A stretch of DNA of 25,519 nt from Bacilli bacterium (GCA_016283075.1 JAEEMF010000015.1:1-25519), one strand, 5' to 3'. Shown: positions 13,720 to 22,417, counted from the stretch's first letter. Translations and numbers: made by a program. The notes: generated by a model not told the origin, from the letters alone.

Positions 13720-15612
13720 ATGGATTATGAAATTATTGTTGTAGGTGGAGGTCATGCTGGATGTGAAGCAGCCTTAGCAGCTTCTCGTATTGGTCATAAA
13801 ACTTTACTTGTAACTAGTAATGTTAATAATATTGCAGATATGCCATGTAACCCTTCTATTGGTGGAAGTGCTAAAGGTATTGTTGTAAGAGAAATAGATG
13901 CTCTTGGCGGACAAATGGGTAAATGTGCTGATGAAGGCAAGATTCAAATTAAGATGCTTAATAATGCTAAAGGACCTGCTGTACAAGCTTTACGTGCTCA
14001 GGCTGATAAAGTTATTTATCCTAAACTAATGAGAAAAGAACTTGAAAAAGAAGAAAACCTTACTATTTTAGAAGGTATGGTTGAAGACTTGATTGTTGAA
14101 GATAATGTTGTAAAAGGAATTATTTTATCTGATGGAACTAGAATTAGTTCAAAATCTGTTATTTTAACAACTGGTACTTATTTAAAAGCAGATATCATGG
14201 TTGGTGATACTCGTAGAAGAGAAGGACCTCATGGTGAAAAACCAAGTCAACATTTAAGTGATAATTTAAGAAAATATGGTTTAAATATTATTAGACTTAA
14301 AACAGGAACACCTCAAAGAATTGATAAGAGTACTATAGATTACTCAAAAACTAGAGTTGAACCTGGTGACGATAAGATGTTATTCTTTAGTTTTGATGAA
14401 CATAAAGAATATGATACAAGTAAACAAACACCTTGTCATTTAATATATACAACTGCTGAAACTAAAAGAATTATTAAAGAAAATTTAAATAAGGCAAGTA
14501 TGTACGGAGGACTTTCTGATGTTACAGGTGTAGGACCTAGATATTGTCCTTCTATTGAAGATAAAATTGTTAGATTTAGTGATAAGGATAAACATCAATT
14601 ATTCCTTGAACCAGAAAGTAATATAGAAGATGACCCTACATATGGTAATACTATTTATGTACAAGGATTTTCTACTAGTATGCCACATGATGTTCAAGAG
14701 TTAATGGTTCATAGTTTACCAGGACTAGAAAATGCTAAAATACTTAAATATGCTTATGCTATTGAGTATGATGCTATCTACCCTACTCAAATGAATTTAT
14801 CGCTTGAAAATAAAGTGTTATCTAACTTATTTACTGCTGGACAAATAAATGGTACTAGTGGTTATGAAGAAGCAGCTGGTCAAGGTATAATTGCTGGTAT
14901 TAATGCTGCTCGTAAAGTTGAAGGAAAAGAACCTTTAATATTAAAAAGAAATGAAGCATATATAGGAGTACTTATTGATGACCTTGTAAATAAAGGTATA
15001 AAAGATCCTTATAGATTACTTACTTCTAGAGCTGAATATAGATTACTTTTAAGAACAGATAATGCTGATTTAAGACTTCGTAAATATGGTTATGAAGCTG
15101 GTTTAATATCTGAACAGCAAATGAATAAATTAAATGAAAAAATAGATTTAATTGAAAAATTAAAAGAAGAATTAAAGAATAAATCTATTACCCCAACTAA
15201 AGAAGTTAATGAGTATTTATCTTCTATAGGTAGCACTCCACTTCAAGATGGTATTAAACTTTATGATTTATTAAAAAGACCTGAAGTTAAAATGAGTGAT
15301 ATAGAATACTTTATTGATTTAGACTATAGTGAAGAAGTAAAAGAACAAGTAGATATCAATATTAAATATGATGGTTATATTAAAAAAGCCGAAAAAGAAG
15401 CTCTAAAAATGTTAGACTTAGATAATAAAAAAATACCTGATGATATAGATTATTCTTTAATAAAAAATATTGCCAGTGAAGCAAGACAAAAACTATCTGA
15501 AGTAAGACCTACTTCTATAGGACAAGCCTTAAGAATAAGTGGAGTAAATCCTGCTGATATATCAATATTAATGGTTTATTTAAAAAAGGAATATTATTAT
15601 GACAAAAGATAG
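13720..15612 (+). CDS. mnmG: tRNA modification FAD enzyme MnmG (GidA)
   Basis: MnmG is the FAD-dependent partner of MnmE in wobble-uridine modification. The 630 residues start with the dinucleotide-binding motif VGGGHAGCEAALAASR (7-22). They include CNPSIGGSAKG, GDTRRREGPHGEKPSQHLS, the TAGQINGTSGYEEAAGQG signature and a helical C-terminal domain that binds MnmE and tRNA (SEVRPTSIGQALRISGV). The length is normal. The start ATG has a strong AAGGAGGTG ribosome-binding site. It overlaps rsmG by 14 nt, as in many Bacillota. Confidence 0.97.
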   Translation: MDYEIIVVGGGHAGCEAALAASRIGHKTLLVTSNVNNIADMPCNPSIGGSAKGIVVREIDALGGQMGKCADEGKIQIKMLNNAKGPAVQALRAQADKVIYPKLMRKELEKEENLTILEGMVEDLIVEDNVVKGIILSDGTRISSKSVILTTGTYLKADIMVGDTRRREGPHGEKPSQHLSDNLRKYGLNIIRLKTGTPQRIDKSTIDYSKTRVEPGDDKMLFFSFDEHKEYDTSKQTPCHLIYTTAETKRIIKENLNKASMYGGLSDVTGVGPRYCPSIEDKIVRFSDKDKHQLFLEPESNIEDDPTYGNTIYVQGFSTSMPHDVQELMVHSLPGLENAKILKYAYAIEYDAIYPTQMNLSLENKVLSNLFTAGQINGTSGYEEAAGQGIIAGINAARKVEGKEPLILKRNEAYIGVLIDDLVNKGIKDPYRLLTSRAEYRLLLRTDNADLRLRKYGYEAGLISEQQMNKLNEKIDLIEKLKEELKNKSITPTKEVNEYLSSIGSTPLQDGIKLYDLLKRPEVKMSDIEYFIDLDYSEEVKEQVDINIKYDGYIKKAEKEALKMLDLDNKKIPDDIDYSLIKNIASEARQKLSEVRPTSIGQALRISGVNPADISILMVYLKKEYYYDKR

Positions 15613-16303
15613 ATTTATTGAAGAAATTAGATTACTTGGTATTGATATTACTGATGATATGATGGATAAACTTGATAAGTATTATAAGTTACTTACTGAG
15701 TGGAACGAAAAGATTAATTTAACAGCTATTACAAATGAAGAGGATGTATATTTAAAACATTTTTATGATAGTGCAACATTATGTAAGATTATAGATTTAA
15801 AAGAAGATTTATCTTTATGTGATGTTGGTACAGGAGCAGGATTTCCTGGTTTAGTTTTAAAAATATTATTTCCAAATTTAAAAATAGTATTAGTTGATGC
15901 ATTAGAAAAAAGAATTAAGTTTTTAAATATAGTGATAAATGAATTAGGTTTAAAAGATATTGAAACTATTCATGAACGTAGTGAAATATTTGCTAAGAAT
16001 AATAGAGAAAGATTTGATATAGTTACAGCTAGAGCTGTTGCAAATCTATCTACCCTATCTGAATATACAGTACCTATGGTTAAAGTTGGGAAATATTTTA
16101 TTCCTATGAAAGCTAATATTACAGAAGAACTTGAAAATGCATCACATGCAATTAAAGAACTTAATCTTGAAATAGAAGAAAAAATAGAGTTTAACTTACC
16201 TATTGAAGGTAGTGTTAGAAATCTAATAAAGTTTAAAAAAACAAGTAAAACAAACGCTAAATACCCTAGAAGTTTTAGTGAAATGAAGAAGAGACCTTTA
16301 TAG
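15599..16303 (+). CDS. rsmG: 16S rRNA m7G527 methyltransferase RsmG (GidB)
   Basis: RsmG uses S-adenosylmethionine to methylate N7 of G527 in 16S rRNA; its loss gives low-level streptomycin resistance in other bacteria. The 234 residues show the family N terminus (YKLLTEWNEKINLTAI), the SAM-binding loop CDVGTGAGFPGLVLKI, LVDALEKRIKFL (acidic ribose-binding residue) and TARAVANLSTLSEY. The start lies within mnmG, with AAAAAGGAA as the ribosome-binding site. The stop codon falls in the loop and 3' arm of the terminator hairpin. Confidence 0.96.
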   Translation: MTKDRFIEEIRLLGIDITDDMMDKLDKYYKLLTEWNEKINLTAITNEEDVYLKHFYDSATLCKIIDLKEDLSLCDVGTGAGFPGLVLKILFPNLKIVLVDALEKRIKFLNIVINELGLKDIETIHERSEIFAKNNRERFDIVTARAVANLSTLSEYTVPMVKVGKYFIPMKANITEELENASHAIKELNLEIEEKIEFNLPIEGSVRNLIKFKKTSKTNAKYPRSFSEMKKRPL

Positions 16304-16313
16304 GTCTTTTTTT
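16292..16313 (+). terminator. rsmG terminator
   Basis: A 6-bp stem (AGACCT at 16292-16297 with AGGTCT at 16302-16307) has a 4-nt loop and a T run to 16313. The rsmG stop (16301-16303) is inside the hairpin. The first Noc half-site starts at the last T. Confidence 0.85.
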
Positions 16314-16364
16314 GGGAAATAATCTTGGGAAATATTTCCCAAACTCCTTGCTTACTTGGGAAAT
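16313..16364. promoter_or_regulatory. Cluster of four NBS half-sites before noc
   Basis: TGGGAAAT occurs at 16313-16320, 16326-16333 and 16357-16364, and inverted as ATTTCCCA at 16334-16341. The middle two form an 18-bp perfect palindrome (16325-16342). GGGAAAT is exactly one half of the Noc-binding sequence found at 318-331, but here the half-sites face outward. The last copy lies within the spacer of the candidate noc promoter. Autoregulation is inferred, not shown. Confidence 0.6.
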
Positions 16365-16376
16365 TTATAGTATTAT
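16348..16376 (+). promoter_or_regulatory. Putative noc promoter
   Basis: TTGCTT (16348-16353) and TATTAT (16371-16376) are separated by 17 bp. An overlapping alternative uses TTGGGA (16356-16361) with TATATA (16378-16383). In either case an NBS-like half-site overlaps the promoter. Confidence 0.4.
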
Positions 16377-16410
16377 ATATATAGTATATAAATAGAATAG
16401 AGGAATGGTT

Positions 16411-18216
16411 ATGGAATTTGAAAAGAAAGTTGTTGAACTAGATGTTAATGATGTCTTACCAAATAGATTTCAACCACGTATAAAATTTAATGAAGAAAGT
16501 ATAAATGAATTATCAGAATCAATTAAAGAACATGGTGTTATACAACCAATTGTTGTAAGATCTATGGGTGATAAATATGAAATTATTGCTGGTGAGAGAA
16601 GATATAAAGCTAGTTTATTAGCTGGTAAAACTACTATTCCTGCTGTAATAACAAATTTAAATGATAAAGATAGTGCTGAAGTAGCATTAATTGAAAATGT
16701 TCAAAGAAAAGATTTAACTCCAATTGAAGAAGCTATTTCTTATAAAAAAATTCTTGATATGGGATACCTAACTCAAGAAGAATTAGCTGTCAAACTTGGA
16801 AAATCACAATCTTCAGTAGCAAATAAATTAAGACTACTAAATCTTGATGAAGATGTTCAAGATGCATTATTAAATGAAAAAATATCTGAAAGACATGCAA
16901 GATCTTTATTAAAATTAAGTGATTTTAGTAAACAAAGAAGTCTTTTAGAGAGAATTATAAATGAAAGATTAACAGTTAGAAAAACTGACGAGGAGATTGA
17001 TAAAATGTTACACCCTGATTCAAGTAACGATGAAACTGCTGGAGAAACTAAATCATTAGGACCAGCATTTGCTGAAAATCCTTTTGTTATCAATAGTTTA
17101 GATCCAGAGGTTAAAGAAACTAAGTTTATTCAGCCTCAACCAATTATTATTGATGATGATATTTTAGAACAGTTTAGTACTGTATCAGAGGATGATTTAA
17201 GTATGGATACTATTGCTCAAGCTCCAGAAGCTCCAACAGCACCAGTTGATCCAGTTCTTGGAATTACAGTTCCAACTGAACCAATTGTTGAATCCCCTGT
17301 TGAATCCCCTGTTAATCCAGGATTTATGAATATAAATAATATTGAAAATAATGCTAAGGATATAAATGTAGAAGTTAAAAAACCTGATGCTGATTTAGAT
17401 TCACTATTACAAACACCAGCTGTTCCAGCTGTACCTGAAGCAGCTACACCAGAAGTAGCTCCAGCAGCACCAGTTGAACCTGAATTAAAACCAGCAAAAT
17501 TCTTTAACTTAAATGCAATTGAAGAAGAAAAGAAAGAAGAAACTGCTGCTCAAGCTGAAACTCCAGCCACATCAAGTACAACTTATAATAATGATCCATT
17601 TAATTTTGGATTTACTGATGCTCCAAGTGTTCCAGCACCAGCTGCTGAAGAGAAAAAGCAAGATAGTGTTAATAAACTAGATGAATTATTAAATAGTTTA
17701 TCCCCTGCTCAAACTCCAGCTCCAGCTGCTGCAGTAGAGCCTAAAACTGAAGAAGTTGCACCTGTAGCTTCACCTGCTACATCTGAAGTTGCAGTTGAAC
17801 AAGTAGTTCCAGCTGAACCTGTAGTTCCAACTGAACCTGTATCTGTTGAAACTACACCAGTTGATTTACCAGTTATTCAAGCAGCTCCAGAATCTGCTCC
17901 AACTATTGAATCAATTACTCCTGCTGCTCCAGAATCACTTGCTACTGCCGAAGAATCACTAGAACTTCCAGGTGAAGAAAAACCAAGTGTTGAAGTTAAA
18001 AGAGAACCTCTTCCATCTACTCCTGAAGTAAAAGCTGAAGCAGCATCAGTTCCAACACTTACTGTTGAAGCACCAGCAAGTTCTGGAAACGTTATAAACG
18101 CTGTAAAAGATGTTAGAGATTTAATTCAAACACTTGAAGGAAAAGGATTTAAAGTTAATTCAGAAGAATTTGATTTTGAACAAGAATACCAAGTAGTAAT
18201 TAAAATTGGTAAATAA
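16411..18216 (+). CDS. noc: Noc/ParB-family CTP-dependent DNA clamp with long disordered insert
   Basis: The N-terminal ParB/CTPase domain has NRFQPR, HGVIQPIVVR, AGERRYKA (about 60-67) and IENVQRKDL. A helix-turn-helix follows (about 120-145; TQEELAVKLGKSQSSVANKL). Residues at the four positions that separate ParB from Noc specificity are Gln133, Lys139, Asn144 and Arg161; three match Noc (Gln, Lys, Lys, Arg) and none match ParB (Arg, Thr, Ala, Gly). The C-terminal 40 residues (DVRDLIQTLEGKGFKVNSEE, FEQEYQVVIKI) resemble the Noc C-terminal domain. Between lie about 350 residues rich in Pro, Ala, Glu, Val and Thr, absent from Bacillus Noc (about 283 residues). The N-terminal amphipathic membrane helix of Bacillus Noc is not visible. 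Position after rsmG also fits noc; no parA or second parB follows. Start ATG 16411 is preferred over 16405, which sits too close to TAGAGGA. Confidence 0.85.
   Translation: MEFEKKVVELDVNDVLPNRFQPRIKFNEESINELSESIKEHGVIQPIVVRSMGDKYEIIAGERRYKASLLAGKTTIPAVITNLNDKDSAEVALIENVQRKDLTPIEEAISYKKILDMGYLTQEELAVKLGKSQSSVANKLRLLNLDEDVQDALLNEKISERHARSLLKLSDFSKQRSLLERIINERLTVRKTDEEIDKMLHPDSSNDETAGETKSLGPAFAENPFVINSLDPEVKETKFIQPQPIIIDDDILEQFSTVSEDDLSMDTIAQAPEAPTAPVDPVLGITVPTEPIVESPVESPVNPGFMNINNIENNAKDINVEVKKPDADLDSLLQTPAVPAVPEAATPEVAPAAPVEPELKPAKFFNLNAIEEEKKEETAAQAETPATSSTTYNNDPFNFGFTDAPSVPAPAAEEKKQDSVNKLDELLNSLSPAQTPAPAAAVEPKTEEVAPVASPATSEVAVEQVVPAEPVVPTEPVSVETTPVDLPVIQAAPESAPTIESITPAAPESLATAEESLELPGEEKPSVEVKREPLPSTPEVKAEAASVPTLTVEAPASSGNVINAVKDVRDLIQTLEGKGFKVNSEEFDFEQEYQVVIKIGK
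17287..17310 (+). repeat. 12-bp tandem duplication in the noc linker
   Basis: GTTGAATCCCCT occurs twice in tandem (17287-17298 and 17299-17310), encoding VESPVESP. This is the sort of in-frame slippage expected in a low-complexity linker growing by small duplications. Confidence 0.85.
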
Positions 18217-18227
18217 CATATAAACAT

Positions 18228-18256
18228 AAATAGTTAGATTATATCTAACTATTTTT
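18228..18256 (+). terminator. noc terminator
   Basis: A 12-bp perfect stem (18228-18239 with 18243-18254) with a 3-nt loop is followed by T. It lies 11 nt after the noc stop codon. Confidence 0.88.
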
Positions 18257-18263
18257 ATTTTGC

Positions 18264-18292
18264 TTGTCATATATTATAATAGATGTTAGAAT
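18264..18292 (+). promoter_or_regulatory. uvrB promoter
   Basis: TTGTCA (18264-18269) and TAGAAT (18287-18292) are separated by 17 bp, with an extended -10 TG at 18284-18285. No Gram-positive LexA box (CGAAC-N4-GTTCG) is visible, so SOS control is not supported here. Confidence 0.6.
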
Positions 18293-18319
18293 AATAACGT
18301 TTTAAAGAGAGGTGATTTT

Positions 18320-20281
18320 ATGGATTTTAAATTAGTATCTAATTATAAACCAAGTGGTGACCAACCAGAAGCTATTGATAAACTTGTTAAAGGTATTAAT
18401 AGTGGTAAGAAGCAGCAAGTTCTTTTAGGTGCTACAGGTACAGGTAAAACTTTTACAATTGCTAATGTTATTCAAAGAGTAAATAAGCCTACTCTTGTTT
18501 TAGCACACAATAAAACCCTTGCTGGACAGTTATATGGTGAATTAAAAAAATTATTTCCTGAAAATCACGTTGAGTATTTTGTAAGTTATTATGATTATTA
18601 TCAACCAGAAGCATATGTTGCTAAAACTGATACATATATTGAAAAAGATTCTTCTATAAACGATGAAATCGATGAACTTCGTCATAGTGCAACAGCTGCC
18701 CTACTTAATAATCGTGATGTAATAGTTGTTGCTTCTGTATCTTGCATATATGGTATTGGTGAAATAGAAGAATATCGTAATAAACTTTTAACTTTGAATA
18801 CTGGTATGACTATTGATAGAGATGAAGTTATAGAAAAACTTGTTGAAATGTTATATGAAAGAAATCAAATTGATTTTAAACGTGGTAGTTTTAGAGTACA
18901 TGGTGATATTTTAGAAATTGTTCCAGTATCTGAACATGCTAAAGCTATAAGAATAGATTTCTTTGGTGATGAAATAGATAAAATATATGAGTTTGATACT
19001 GTAACAGGTGCAGTAATAACTAGTAAGAAAACTGTAACTATCTTCCCTGCTTCTCATTTCGTAACAAGTGATGAAAAGTTAAAACAAGCTATTATTAATA
19101 TAAAAGAAGAGTTACAAGAAAGACTAAAGTACTTTAAAGATAATAATAAATTACTTGAATTTCAAAGACTTAATGAAAGAACTAATTATGATTTAGAAAT
19201 GATGACTGAAACTGGCTTTTGTAGAGGTATTGAAAATTATTCTAGACATTTAGCTCTTAGAAAAGCTGGAGAAACCCCTACTACTTTAATGGATTTCTTT
19301 GGAGATGATTATCTACTTGTTATTGATGAATCACACGTTACTCTTCCTCAAGTAAGAGCTATGTATAATGGTGACCAAGCTAGAAAAGGAGTACTTGTTG
19401 ACTATGGATTTAGACTTCCAAGTGCACTCGATAATAGACCTTTAAAGTTTGAAGAATTTGAAAAGAAAACTGATAATGTTATATATGTATCTGCTACTCC
19501 TGGTGATTATGAACTAGCTAAAGATAGTGATATTACAGAGCAAATTATTAGACCTACAGGGCTTCTTGATCCTAAGATTGAAGTAAGACCTACTAAGAAT
19601 CAAATTGATAACTTAGTAGAAGAAATACATGTGCGTGCTAGTAAAAATGAAAAAGTACTTATTACTACTTTAACTATTAGAATGGCTGAAGAATTAACCA
19701 CATATTTAAAGAAAATTGATGTTAAAGTTGCATATCTACACAGTGAAGTTAAAACACTTGAACGTTTAAAAATCATTCATGATTTAAGAACTGGTAAGTA
19801 TGATGTTTTAGTTGGAATTAATTTACTTAGAGAGGGACTAGATATTCCAGAAGTTAGTTTAGTTGCAATTATGGATGCTGATAAACAAGGATTCCTTCGT
19901 AGTGAAAGAAGTTTAATTCAAACAATTGGTAGAGCTGCTCGTAACTCTAGTGGTACGGTTATAATGTATGCTGATTCTATAAGTGAATCTATGGATAAAG
20001 CTATTACTGAAACTAATAGACGTAGATCTATTCAAGAAAAATATAATGAAGATCATGGTATAATTCCTAAAACAATAATCAAGGAAGTAAGAGATGTGGT
20101 ATCTAATATTGATATTAGTGATACTAAACCTGAAACTAAGATGAGTAAAAAAGATAAGAATGACATGATTTTAAGAATAGAAAAAGAAATGAAAGAAGCT
20201 GCAAAAGAATTAGATTTTGAAAAGGCAGCAGAACTTAGAGATCTATTATTTGAACTTAAAGGAAATATAGATGAAGTTTAA
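18320..20281 (+). CDS. uvrB: UvrABC excision nuclease subunit B
   Basis: UvrB verifies damage handed over by UvrA and recruits the UvrC nuclease in nucleotide excision repair. The 653 residues include Walker A GATGTGKT (37-44), the beta-hairpin segment YYDYYQPEAYV that inserts between DNA strands, the DESH box, helicase motifs V-VI (GINLLREGLDIPEVSL, QTIGRAAR) and a C-terminal UVR domain (KEAAKELDFEKAAELRDLL) that binds UvrC. The length is typical. The start ATG follows AGAGAGGTGA. uvrA, usually next to it in Bacillus, is absent here; the next gene is a radical SAM gene overlapping by 11 nt. Confidence 0.97.
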   Translation: MDFKLVSNYKPSGDQPEAIDKLVKGINSGKKQQVLLGATGTGKTFTIANVIQRVNKPTLVLAHNKTLAGQLYGELKKLFPENHVEYFVSYYDYYQPEAYVAKTDTYIEKDSSINDEIDELRHSATAALLNNRDVIVVASVSCIYGIGEIEEYRNKLLTLNTGMTIDRDEVIEKLVEMLYERNQIDFKRGSFRVHGDILEIVPVSEHAKAIRIDFFGDEIDKIYEFDTVTGAVITSKKTVTIFPASHFVTSDEKLKQAIINIKEELQERLKYFKDNNKLLEFQRLNERTNYDLEMMTETGFCRGIENYSRHLALRKAGETPTTLMDFFGDDYLLVIDESHVTLPQVRAMYNGDQARKGVLVDYGFRLPSALDNRPLKFEEFEKKTDNVIYVSATPGDYELAKDSDITEQIIRPTGLLDPKIEVRPTKNQIDNLVEEIHVRASKNEKVLITTLTIRMAEELTTYLKKIDVKVAYLHSEVKTLERLKIIHDLRTGKYDVLVGINLLREGLDIPEVSLVAIMDADKQGFLRSERSLIQTIGRAARNSSGTVIMYADSISESMDKAITETNRRRSIQEKYNEDHGIIPKTIIKEVRDVVSNIDISDTKPETKMSKKDKNDMILRIEKEMKEAAKELDFEKAAELRDLLFELKGNIDEV

Positions 20282-21122
20282 AAAAGTTTATATTGAAATA
20301 ACAAATATTTGTAATAAGAACTGTTCTTTTTGTATAAAAGATAGTCGTAAAAAAGAAGAGATGTCTCCTTTAAAATTTGAACATGTAATTAAAGAAATTA
20401 AACAATATACAAATTATATTTACTTACATGTTAAAGGAGAACCTCTTCTTCATTCTCATATAGATGAAATACTTTCTATTTGTGATAAGTATAAAATATT
20501 TGTTAATATTACAACAAATGGTTCTTTAATTGAAAAAAATAAAGATATTCTTAAAAATCATAAATGTATTAGACAAGTTAATATTAGTACTCATTCTATT
20601 AGTAATATAGAAGATATTAAATCCATTCTTTCTTCAATTGATTATATTAGAAAAGATAATAACTTTTACACAGTATATCGTTACTGGACTTTAAAAGATT
20701 CATTACTTCTTATAGATAATGAAGTAATAAATGAGATTGTAAAGTACTATAAAATTGATGACAAATTAAAAGCTATTCAAGAAAAAGATAATATAAAAAT
20801 TGATGAATATACTTATATAAACAAAGACTTAGAGTTTGAGTGGCCATCACTTAATAATAAGTATTATTCTGATACCGGATACTGTCTTGGACTAACAAGT
20901 CATTTTGCTATTTTAAGTAATGGTACTGTTGTACCATGTTGTTTAGACGTAGAAGGTAAAATACCACTTGGTAATATTTTTGAAAAATCACTAAAAACTA
21001 TCTTAGAAAGTGATTTTACACAAGATATTGTAAATAATTTCAAAAATAATAAGAAAATTTGTGAGCTTTGTAAGCACTGTAGTTTTAATTATAAAAAATA
21101 TATTTTTATGTTATACTATTAA
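20271..21122 (+). CDS. Radical SAM protein with SPASM/twitch-like C terminus, function unknown
   Basis: The N terminus has the radical SAM cluster motif C-x3-C-x2-C (Cys14, Cys18, Cys21; ICNKNCSFC) and a KGEPLLH segment matching the SAM-binding GEP-type motif. The C-terminal third has Cys205-x12-Gly-x4-Cys223, Cys224, then Cys264, Cys267 and Cys270. The CX9-15GX4C pattern is the start of a SPASM/twitch domain, which holds an auxiliary iron-sulfur cluster. SPASM enzymes often modify peptides or proteins, but no small precursor peptide was found nearby. It overlaps uvrB by 11 nt and is followed 17 nt later by the YvlD-like gene, so it belongs to this transcript. The substrate is unknown. Confidence 0.85.
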   Translation: MKFKKVYIEITNICNKNCSFCIKDSRKKEEMSPLKFEHVIKEIKQYTNYIYLHVKGEPLLHSHIDEILSICDKYKIFVNITTNGSLIEKNKDILKNHKCIRQVNISTHSISNIEDIKSILSSIDYIRKDNNFYTVYRYWTLKDSLLLIDNEVINEIVKYYKIDDKLKAIQEKDNIKIDEYTYINKDLEFEWPSLNNKYYSDTGYCLGLTSHFAILSNGTVVPCCLDVEGKIPLGNIFEKSLKTILESDFTQDIVNNFKNNKKICELCKHCSFNYKKYIFMLYY

Positions 21123-21139
21123 TATAGGAGATGAAGTAA

Positions 21140-21562
21140 ATGAAGCTTATTATAAATGATAAGAATGAACGAAGATTAAATCTTTTTATAGACTGGCTTA
21201 TTTATATAATAGGTTATGCTTTTGTTTTAATTTTAGTTTCACTTATATTTAAAAAACATTTTTACATTGATCCTAGTATGTGTGGTTTATGGTTTATAGC
21301 TGCATCAATAATAATATATGCTCTTAATAAAACAGTTAAACCTATTTTAGTGTGGTTAACACTTCCACTAACTGGTTTAACTATGGGACTTTTTTATCCT
21401 TTTACAAATGTAATTATTTTGTATATAACAGAGTTTTTATTAAAATCGCATTTTACTATGAAAGGTATATTTATGGTTTTTATAATTGCAATATTTATAT
21501 CTTTAGTAAACATTATTATGCAAAAATGTATTATAGAACCAATGGTTAGAAAGGGAAGATAA
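21140..21562 (+). CDS. Phage-holin-4-superfamily (YvlD-like) membrane protein
   Basis: A 140-residue membrane protein with four probable transmembrane helices (about 16-37, 49-66, 69-98 and 107-127). The segment LNKTVKPILVWLTLPLTGLT with the following GLFYPFTNVIILYI resembles the conserved core of the superfamily typified by Bacillus YvlD. Despite the family name these chromosomal copies are not known to be lysis holins; the function is unknown. The position just before lgt mirrors Bacillus, where yvlD and hprK precede lgt; no hprK is present here. The start ATG follows ATAGGAGATG. It ends 1 nt before lgt. Confidence 0.75.
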   Translation: MKLIINDKNERRLNLFIDWLIYIIGYAFVLILVSLIFKKHFYIDPSMCGLWFIAASIIIYALNKTVKPILVWLTLPLTGLTMGLFYPFTNVIILYITEFLLKSHFTMKGIFMVFIIAIFISLVNIIMQKCIIEPMVRKGR

Positions 21563-21563
21563 T

Positions 21564-22376
21564 ATGAATCCTATACTATTTGATTTAGGTGTTATTAGAA
21601 TCTATTGGTATTCCCTATTTATATTTTTAGGAATATTAATTGGTGGTATCATCATATATTTAGAATGTAAGAAATATGGTATGCCAGATGAATTTATAAT
21701 TAATTTATTCTTTTGGACTATACCTATCGCTGTTTTAGGAGCAAGAATATATTATGTTATATTTAACTGGTCTTTATATTCTGGTAATATTTTAAGTATA
21801 TTTAGAATATGGGAAGGTGGACTTGCTATTCATGGTGGTATGATTGCAGCACTCATCTTTATATTTATATATACTTATCAATATGGTATAAGTACATCTT
21901 TTATATTAGATGTAATTGTTCCAGGTTTAATAATTGGACAAGCTATTGGAAGATGGGGAAACTTCTTTAATGGAGAAGCACACGGTGCTGCTGTAACATA
22001 TGAATATTTAAAAAGACTATTAATTCCAGATTTTATTATAGATGGAATGATGATTGGTGGTACTTATTATCAGCCAACGTTTCTATATGAATCACTTTGG
22101 TGTTTCTTAGGATTTATTGTTCTTATGGTAGTAAGAAAATTCCCTTATACTAAAGTTGGACAAATTACTGGTTCATATTTAATATGGTATGGTATTGGAA
22201 GATTCTTTATAGAAGGAATGCGTACTGATAGTTTAATGATTGGACCTCTTAGAATGGCTCAAGTTGTATCAGTAATAATGGTTATAGTAGGAATTGTTCT
22301 TGTTATAATTAAAGGAAGAGGTTCTAAGTTTGAAAACCAATACTCTAAATATGAAGTTGGAGAAATATTAATGTAA
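21564..22376 (+). CDS. lgt: Prolipoprotein diacylglyceryl transferase
   Basis: Lgt transfers diacylglycerol from phosphatidylglycerol to the lipobox cysteine of prolipoproteins. Within this window YidC (Cys21) is a predicted client. The 270-residue protein has about seven hydrophobic segments. It carries the signature GRWGNFFNGEAHG (129-141), the essential His-Gly motif AIHGGM (His90), PTFLYESLW, and GRFFIEGMRTDSL with the conserved arginine late in the protein. It begins 1 nt after the YvlD-like gene, so it is translationally coupled. The stop codon overlaps the base of the terminator. Confidence 0.96.
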   Translation: MNPILFDLGVIRIYWYSLFIFLGILIGGIIIYLECKKYGMPDEFIINLFFWTIPIAVLGARIYYVIFNWSLYSGNILSIFRIWEGGLAIHGGMIAALIFIFIYTYQYGISTSFILDVIVPGLIIGQAIGRWGNFFNGEAHGAAVTYEYLKRLLIPDFIIDGMMIGGTYYQPTFLYESLWCFLGFIVLMVVRKFPYTKVGQITGSYLIWYGIGRFFIEGMRTDSLMIGPLRMAQVVSVIMVIVGIVLVIIKGRGSKFENQYSKYEVGEILM

Positions 22377-22401
22377 GGTATACATAGGTATACCTTTTTT
22401 T
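22375..22401 (+). terminator. lgt terminator
   Basis: A 9-bp perfect stem (AAGGTATAC at 22375-22383 with its complement at 22388-22396) has a 4-nt loop and runs into T to 22401. It overlaps the lgt stop codon and ends the uvrB-to-lgt unit. Confidence 0.88.
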
Positions 22402-22417
22402 ATTAGGGTAAATGTTG

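Noticed and set aside
21352..21549. Second plus-strand frame overlapping the YvlD-like gene
   Set aside because: It is a +1 shadow of a membrane protein gene, with no ribosome-binding site and no family resemblance.
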